Source: Carettochelys insculpta
Taxonomy: Eukaryota; Chordata; Testudines; Carettochelyidae
NCBI RefSeq assembly: GCF_033958435.1
Contig: NC_134161.1
Coordinates: 13,454,001 to 13,518,000 of the forward strand
Direction of reading: 5' to 3'
Length of the DNA stretch: 64,000 bases
This document shows, one piece after another, positions 51,801-60,800 of the stretch; positions within the stretch are counted from its first letter, which is position 1, and every line of letters starts with the position of its first letter. Both the position numbers and the translations under genes were made by a program. The notes beneath the pieces were generated by a model. That model was not told the DNA's origin and searched no databases. It worked only from the letters and a program-made list of their open reading frames with translations.

Positions 51801-54800
51801 TCCTAACACGTCTGCAACTGTTAGGGAACATGGCGACCACCACGTTCGTGGTACAGAATGCCAGGCTGCATATGCGGGGCCTGCAGCATTGGCTGGCGCG
51901 CATTTACAAACTGATAGTCCATACCATCCACAGGGCAGTATTGCCCACAGCGGAGGTGCGCAGGTTGCTGGCATGGTGGGCAGATCCCAAGAACTTACTA
52001 GTAGGGGTGCCCTTCCACCAACCACAAATTGCGATTTTTCTTATGACAGACGCATCCCACATAGGATGGGGAGCGCACATCGGCAACAAGGTAACTTAGG
52101 GGCTGTGGTCCCCCATGGAAAAGACATTGCACATAAACATACTAGAACTCAGAGCAGTGTTCAATGCGTGCATACGTTTTTGGAAATACCTGCACAGCAA
52201 AGTAGTCGGGATGAATACCGACAACACCTCCATCATGTTCTATATCAGCCGACAAGGAGAGGCCAGATCCCATGCGCTATGCGCGGAGGCAGTCCGATTG
52301 TGAAACTGGTGCATTGTCATCAATATAACGCCCAAAGCCTCATACTTACCCGGCATCCACAACGTGAAGGCGGACCAGCTAAGCAGGCGCTTTGCGCTCA
52401 CGCACGAGTGGCAGATCCGTGCTGATCTGCTCCAACAAGTATTGCACAAATGGGGGGGTTCCCCAAATTGATCTGTTTGCCACTTACAACAAACAGTGCC
52501 CTCAGTACTGCTCCAGAGCAGGCATAGGACAGGGATCCTTGGGGGATGCTTTCATGGTGCCATGGAACGGCCCTCTACTCTAAGCGTTCCCTCCCATGAC
52601 GCTCATTCACAAAGTTCTAGAGAAAGCATGCATAATACTTATAGTCCCAACTTGGGAATGACAACAATGGTTCCGTCTGCTTCTGTGCATGTCATGCTGC
52701 CCACCAGTCCCCCTACCGGTAGTGCTGGACCTTCTCACGCAGGCTCAGGGGTCCATAGTGCACCCACATCCTCAATGACACCGCCTGCAGGCGTGGCTAA
52801 TCCATGGCTCAGCCCCTTAGAGAGCACATGTTCGGAGGGGGTGAAGCAAGTCTTGAGCTGTGTCTACAAGTGCACGCTACTTCGAAGTAGCGGCACTAAC
52901 TTCGAAATAGCGCCTGTCGCAGCTACACGCGTTGGGCGCTATTTCGAAGTTAACTTCGACGTTAGGCGGCGAGACGTCGAAGTCGCTAACCTCATGAGGG
53001 GATCGGAATAGCGCCCTACTTCGACGTTCAATGTCGAAGTAGGGACCGTGTAGACGATCCGCGTCCCGCAACGTCGAAATTGCCGGGTCCTCCATGGCGG
53101 CCATCAGCTGGGGGTTGAGAGATGCTCTCTCTCCAGCCCCTGCGGGGCTCTATGGTCACCGTGGGCAGCAGCCGTTAGCCCAGGGCTTCTGGCTGCTGCT
53201 GCGGCAGCTGGGGATCCATGCTGCAGGCACAGGGTCTGCAACCAGTTGTCGGCTCTGTGTATCTTGTGGTGTTTAGTGCAACTGTGTCTGGGAGGGGCCC
53301 TTTAAGGGAGCGGCTTGCTGTTGAGTCCGCCCTGTGACCCTGTCTGCAGCTGTGCCTGGCACCCTTATTTCGATTGTGTGCTACTTTGGCGTGTAGACGT
53401 ACCCTCGCAGCGCCTATTTCGATGTGGTGCCACGCAACATCGAAGTTGAACATCGACGTTGCCAGCCCTGGAGGACGTGTAGACGTTATTGATCGAAATA
53501 GCCTATTTCGATGTTGGCTTCACGTGTAGACGTAGCCTTGGAGTCCAGTCGAAGGACTTCCACCAGAAAGACTTACGCGCAGAAGTGGAAACGGTTCATC
53601 TCCTGGTGCTCGTCCATGCAATTGGCTCCTCAGGGCGTCCCTATACCTGCAATTCTAGAATACCTGCTGGAGCTAAAACAAGATGGACTCTCCCTATCCT
53701 CACTAAAGGTCCATCTTGCAGCTATATCAGCATTTCAACACAGAGGAAGGGCCAACCATATTCACCCATCCTATGGTCACAGGGTTCCTAAAGGGGCTGG
53801 TAAACCTGTACCACCCTCAGAAACTATCACCGTCATGGAGTTTGGACTTGGTCCTCCACACGCTGTCGGGACCACCCTTTGAACCATTGGCCACGGTACC
53901 CCTCCGGTTCCTTTACCCTGAAAACAACCTTCCTTCTCGCTGTTAGGCTGGCCCGCAGGGTGAGCGAACTAGCAGCAATAATGGCAATGCCACCCTGCAC
54001 AGTATTCTCAAAAGAAGCGGTGATCTTACGATTACACCTGGCCTTTGTTCCAAAGGTTTCCTCAGAGTTCCACATTAGTGAACCAATAGTATTACCCTCA
54101 TTTTATCCTAAGCCTCACAACTCCAGCAAAGAGGTGTGGCTGCACCTGCTAGATGTAAGGAGGGCATTGGCCTTTTACATAGACAGAACTAAGCCCTTCC
54201 GGAAAATGGACAGACTCCTGGTGTCTCTTGCACCCAGGTCGAAAGGGGAAGGCCTGTCCTCACAAAGCATTTCAAATCACATCATATGCTGCATAAGACT
54301 GTTTATGAGCTGAGTAAGACCCCTTTGCTAGTTCCGCCCAGGGCTCACTCCACCAGAGCGATGGCAGCATCGACTGCCTTCTTCAAAGGAATCGCATTAA
54401 AAGACATCTGCAGAGCGGCGACTTGGTCATCTTACGACACCTTTGCCAAGCATTATGCCATGCACCGGGTGTTCGATGAGGATACACGCTTGTCGACAGC
54501 AGTCCTAGCAAGGGCAAGCTGCACATAAGCGGACACCCACCTCCTTAATTGGGGTCACTGCTGGGTAGTCACCTACTGTGGAGCACCCACGGGGACCACT
54601 CGAAGAAGAAAGAAGTTACTCACCTGTGTAGTAACGATGGTTCTTCGAGATGTGTCCCCATGGGTGCTCCACTACCCACCTGTTCCTCCCCCCTTCAGAG
54701 CTCTTTTTTTCGAGTTTTTTTTTTCAGAAGCATCCGGGGCAGTTGGCTAAGGAACTGGCGGGGACCAGATCGCGCACGTGACCGAAGGCGCGCGAAGGAC

Positions 54801-57800
54801 CAGCACGCATCGGCGCATGCGCGACCTGACAGACTGCTGAAAATTTTCCCATCTGTGGCGCCGGGGCGAGCCCGACACCTACTGTGGAGCACCCATGGAG
54901 ACACGTCTCAAAGAACCATCATTACTACACAGGTGAGTAACTTCTCTTTCTCCCCTTATAACTTGCCTTATACCTATCCATGTATTAAGTATTCCTGTTC
55001 AGATTGTACCCTGGAACAGCCTACAGATTAACCAGGCATTAGCCGTACCATCTAGCCAGTTTAACTGTTAAGTAATTTGCTATGTTCATCCCTCAGCCTT
55101 TTGCTAACTTCTCTGGTTTTACACTCATAATTGCATGACAAACCCTGAAGGCCCAACCAACAGCTGAACTGTGTTGTGTTGGGTATTGCATATGCATATA
55201 ATAAGACTGTCCTTGCATCGAAAAGCTTGTACATGCTTTGAGACACATGGGGAAGGGGAAACAAGCAGAGATTGGTAAACTGACTTGCCAGAGGTCAGTA
55301 AGTGAGCTGAAAATGGAACAAAGGCCTTGAGCACAGTGCTGTACCTTAGTCGCTGGACTATGTGCCATTCCTCTGTCTAACAAGGCGGCTTTTCCCCCTG
55401 ATGCTGTGTGAACGACCCACACCAATAAAAGGCAGTAGCTACTCTGGCGAGATGGTGATGCAGGCTGTGCAGCATGCTGTCCGAGGCATAAAATAAAGCC
55501 AGTATCTTTCGTTAGTTGCTTCAATAGTAACCTGGGATTTCACCTGTAGTAATGCAAGGCAAACCTTCAGAGAAGTGTGGGCTTTGGGAGTGACATCAAT
55601 AAACAAAATATTCAGTAAGTGGGGGCAATGGAGAATATCCTGGGCTGTCTCTGAAAAGAGCAACTGTATATCAAACACACGCCCCCTTACTCTGTTTTGT
55701 TCTAGTGCTGTCAAAGCCCCACAGTGGGGTTTGTGAACTGTAGGCTTAAGCTGGAGCCTAAAGAGCTCTAATTTATTCTGAAGGCTTCAGTGTCAGTGAA
55801 TTGACATCTGAAGAATGTGGGTGGTATGGTTCAATTTCACTTTGCTTTACTTTTGAATGCACTTTAAGTGCCTCAGTCGATTTGCTTGATTGACGGGTGG
55901 CCACATGTAAAATTAAATTGCTTTCATCCTTGCTTTTAAAGGTCAGCTTCACTTCTGACTATGAAAGCAGGTGCATTCAACTCATTAATTTTCTTCAACA
56001 TTTGGTCATCCATATTAATGGATACTCTAGTCCACATGATCTCTGATCACGTAGCACCCTCTGTGGGCCAAGTCTGGTGTTACTCTTAAATTTAATGGTG
56101 GCTAATGGGTGAATTCAGTCTATGTACAAGGAGACCCAGCTCTCAAATGAGGGCACTGAATTGCTGCATATAGCAAATATTGCAGCAGCATCTTGCCAAA
56201 CCGTGTCTTCGTTTGGTTTACAAAGTTGCTCTCATCCTTTGGATCTGCACTCAGGTGCAGTCTGCTGGAATAGATGTTCTGGACTTTGCAGCTGCACACA
56301 CTGTGTCCACTGACAGAAGGGAGCAGGGTTTTCAATTTACTTGCTAAATTGTCTGCTATCACATGGAACATTGAATGTTGATTATTGCTGATACATGAAT
56401 TCATGCTTCTGGGACAGTGGTGGGCAACCTGTGGTGCACAGGGGCTTCATCTGCAGTACATGGCCCCTTGGCTACCACTTCCCCATGCACAAATCAGCTG
56501 GTTGGGCTGTTACAACTCTGGGAGAGAGCGTGAGGAGCATGGTTGGAGTGTGAATCAGGTTATTCATATGCTCTGAACGTGCTGGTGGGGAGGAGACAAG
56601 TAGGTAAGTGCAGTACACCAGTGGTCTGGCAAGGCACGTGGGGGAGGGGCAATCCTGTACCCTACTGGCCCCCAGTCCAATCCCTGGGGCCCCACAATCT
56701 ACTAGTTGAAGGTCTCCAGAAGAATTGGTCTGGCCCTGGAGGGTGGAAGTTGGAGGGGCATGAGGTGAGTGTCGTTCTTCTCCCAGCTGTGAGGGCTTTC
56801 TGGTCAGTGAGGGGTTCTTTTTATAAAAGTTGCCCACCCCTGTTTTAAGATGTTACTATAGATGCATTACCTCTGATGGCTCTTAAATTGGCCATTGTGT
56901 GTTGGCAGGTGATGACACATCTCCATGTGATTGAGGAGAGGATGAATCAAAGCCTGTCTCTGCTCTACAAGGTACCATACGTGGCTGAAGAAATCCAGGA
57001 TGAAATTGGTTAGTGTATCTCTCTGCTGGTGCTGATGTTAGGACAGCTCAAAAATGTATATACCAAGCCCGCATTTCTTAGTGCAAAACTTGCCCCGGAA
57101 AGATCATTGTCTAAGAGATTCTCTAGTACAATCACTAGTGATTTGGCTTGATGCAGGAATTGGAGGGTGTAAATTCTGTGCCTTGTACTATATAGGAGAC
57201 CAGTGGTTATAAAGGCTCCTTCTGGCTTTAAACTCCGAAGCTATAAAAGTCTACAAAAATTTCACAACTCTGAAGTCTCGTTTCTTGCCTGGTCTTGGGT
57301 AAAAAGGGAATCTGTGAATACAGGCAGGTCACTGCCCTGTATCTGCATGTCCAACTATCTCATCCACCCACTGTACACCTCTTGGGTCATAGTGTGCCAC
57401 CTCCTCTAGTCAGTATGTTTATTGACAGCCCGTGGGGATCCTCCAAGACTGATACAAGATGCTTCATAACCCATTGAAAGATCCATTGCCCCGTACCAAC
57501 TACTTTGAAAAGACCATGTGCAGCTGCCAACTGTCCCTTTGTAGTCCATAAGCACTCGGCTATGGCACAAATGGGTACTTATGAGAACTGAGGTAGACAT
57601 AGTGTAAGGATTGGACTTTTCTCACAATGCAAGGTGTTGAAACAAAGGGACACAAACTGACATGGCTTATAGGCTGAACTGTAATCCTAGTTCTCATGTA
57701 TTGTAGATTCTTTAGGGACCAGCTGTACACTGCTGCTACATAGAACATGACCAAAACAGTGGGAGCTTTTCTATTGGATAAGCAGGAAATTGTCTTTCTA

Positions 57801-60800
57801 TACAGTAGGTGTCTCGAACATTTCTTGAGAGGCTTGGAAGCATTCAGGTTGGTTTAGTTTAGTTTGTCCGCTGCATACATTCATGTTGCAGCCCCTGAAA
57901 AGTGGGATCGTTGTCATTGTCCCTGTAAAAGACTACAAGCAAGCACTACTGCCTTCTGCCAAGAGCAAAAATTGTTTTTCTGGAAGCAAGGAGGCATTGT
58001 AGCAACTGCATGCAGTATAGTAGTTTCTTCATCCCTTAGCGCCCCTCCATGACTGCTTGTTCACCCTTTCAGATGAGCTGCTTCAAGAACAGCAAGCTGA
58101 CATGGACCAGTTCACATCTTCCATCTCTGAGTCCCAGGTAGATGTCCGAGTCAGCTCTGAGGAGAGCGAAGAGATTCCACTCCAGGAGGGCAAACCATTC
58201 CGTCCATTCCAGGTGAAGACCTTCCCAGCCTTGCCTGGAAACGAAGGTACGTAGAGCCAAAAGTGTGCATTTATTTTAGGGAACCTGGACATGTTCAGGT
58301 TAAATGGACATCGAAACCCATGCAATATAGTGTGCTCTGTCTCCCTGTGGACACTTGAGGATGAAGCACTTGCCCCAGAAATGCAGAATTACCCATGAGA
58401 GAACAAGTGTAAAAGATGCCTGTATGATGTAAAACCGAAGTAGAGTCTGAAGGTGCCCATCTCATCGGAAACTGCTCTGTTGTTTTAGGGGAGATGCAGT
58501 GCAGCTGGTCATCTGCAATCCCATATAACCTTTCATTTTGTCCTTGACTTTGATGCTGTTGGCCATTTCCAGTGTTTCATTAATTTCCCTTTGCAGAGCC
58601 CCTTAATGTAGGGTCCCCCCACTACTCCTTTTTTGGCTTTATTCTGGGAATCATTCCTTCTTTCTCTAACCAGAATGCTCTAGAGTAACATTAAACTTCA
58701 TTGCCCAAAACTGGTGCAGGGCTATGGGGGATTCTTTTTTAATCAGACTGTGTTGCCAGATGGCATTTGTGGGTTTTTAATATTTTTTAAAATGCCTGAA
58801 CAGACTAAGCTATAACAAAGCTGTTAAAAATAAAAGCTTTATTCAGGGTCAGTCAGAAATCACACAAGCCTTTTTTTCCTTTCTTTCTTAATCTCCTTTT
58901 TCTGCTATTTTTGTTTGCTTTCCTCCTGCTAGATCCTCAGCCGGATTTGTACCATCCGATGAAAAAAGGTTGGTTCTAAGCTGCTCCTTCAGTGTTTCCC
59001 ATCACTCCTGTACCTTTACAGTGTTTAGTAGCTTCATCTGTAGTTTCAGTCTCATCTTATCACCCCACCTTCTCTCCATGTAGATGAACAGGGATGACTT
59101 GTCCATCTCCTACTTTGCAGTCAGACTAGCCCTTTTTTAGCATCTAACCTTCTGCCAACCTATCGGAGGGAAATCTAGGAATGTGTAGATATTACTTTGC
59201 TCTCAAAAGCAGTTTAGGTTTAGTAGTCCCCTTGGGAATTGTGTACCCATCTTATTTTGAGAAAAGTTTAGCACTGGTTCAAAGAAATTTAATAGCACAG
59301 GAACTAAATCAAAACACAGACTTCATTTCATAGCCTGTACTCTGTGTGGTGTTCCTCTTACAAAGTGACCACACTAATCCTGGAGAGCGTGAGGTGGGGT
59401 TTTGCTCTGGTATTCTGACCATACACAGCAAGGCATTTATCTAGTGGAGCCTAATACCCCTCTGAGACAAAGTAATATGTAGGCAAATGATTGATTTATT
59501 CACTCTTGGCTTTCTGGTATCCTTTCATCTTTTCTTTTTACATCTAGAATTTCTTTTGTACTCTGCGAGTTCTCACTGTCCATCCTTCTCTGCTAGTATG
59601 TATAACATCATTGCAAGCTCTCGCTTAATTCTTGTAGCAAAGGACTAGCTGATGGGGATTGATGGAGCTGTAAGCGAAGTGGAGAACTGACACTAAACAA
59701 ATTGCTTTAATTTGTCAAATGCTTTGTGGAATACTAGAGAATCAGATCTGTCTTGTCTACTAGTCTGGATGTGCTTCCTGTAGGAGAAGGCAAGTCTTGC
59801 ACAGGTTGAACCTCTCTAGTCTGGCACTGTTGGGACCTGATGAGTGCCAAACAAGAGAATTTACCAGACCAAGGGAGGTCAGTGTCTTGCAGCATTACCA
59901 ACTCTTCCACTGCTTACTGGGCTTTTAGAAAGCATTTAGGGGCAAATTACAGTTCAACAGCAAAGACTACAGAGCCAGGATTGGTGGTTGTAAACAAACT
60001 TTATGGAACTATGGGAAACTTGGCCACACCCAGTATAAGTGATGGTCCAGCTTACTAAAATCATTCCAGATTATGGATGTTGCCAGACAAGAGTGCTGGA
60101 CTAGAGGGGGTCAACCAGTAGTAATATTTGTGTATGAAGACACTTGTTTGTTCAGTGGTGTTCCTTTAACAAGCTGGAAGTGATCCCATTTGCTTGTCTG
60201 CTTTTGATTCTAAATTTGCTTTAGAATTTCCCAAGAGAACTTCTTTTAATAACTGCTTATTGAACACAATTCATGGTTGCAGTCCAAAGGCTGAATGACC
60301 TGCAACTCGTTTCATTTTTAATATTCATCTGCAACTGAAGTGAGTTTGTCATGGTCTCCAAACTTTGGTAGCTGACTTTGGGCATTGTATCTTCAGACTG
60401 ATCGCAAGAAGTGAAGCACAGGCTGATTTTGATCCCAGTAAGTACATAGCAAAGCTCCCACTTGACTTCAGTGGTAGAGTAGGCTCAGGCCCTACATTCT
60501 TCCCATTTCAGGATATTCTATATAAAGTTGCTGTTTTCAAGGGTTGTGTGTAATCTCATCAGCTGTAACTTTGAGCACAGCACAATACCAATTAGCATTA
60601 TTTGTCACAGCCACTAAATTCCCAACTTAGGTAGAGGAGCCTCAGGTTCTCTGGAAATGCTCATAGCCAATCTCTTCAGAAAAAACAAAATCCTTGACTT
60701 TCACAGTAATGTGACTCATCCTATGCAAGTTTGGGCAGGCAGCTGTGTTTAGAATCTGAATGTTTCTCAAGAAGCTAATGGGGAAAGGGATACGATAAAA

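Larger units (their letters stand above)
48221..54944 (+). mobile_element. DIRS-type tyrosine-recombinase retrotransposon, structurally complete, coding dead
   Basis: The long inverted termini are about 48221-48400 and 54740-54944, sharing gtgctccacagtaggtgtcg and ggtccttcgcgcgccttcgg. An internal complementary region at 54572-54674 matches them: its first 40 bases are an exact reverse complement of 48221-48260, and the next ~61 differ from the complement of the right end at about 4 positions. This is the DIRS hallmark. Coding order is gag-like ORF, reverse transcriptase, RNase H, then tyrosine recombinase near the right end, in the sense direction of APLP2. No target duplication, as expected. 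Many stops and shifts, and a nested MITE, make it inactive. Confidence 0.9.
47515..56908. other. APLP2 intron 11, mostly transposon
   Basis: A 9394-base intron. Two hAT-type MITEs and one DIRS retrotransposon (with a nested MITE) account for about 7650 bases. Non-transposon remnants are 47515-47533, 48043-48220, 54945-56414 and 56843-56908. A MIR-like trace lies near 55240-55345. The acceptor before exon 12 (gtgtgttggcag) has a poor pyrimidine tract. Confidence 0.85.

Noticed and set aside
52860..53530. CRISPR-like repetition of ttcga and gtgtagacg words
   Set aside because: Spacing is irregular, the host is a vertebrate, and the words lie inside a MITE with inverted ends.
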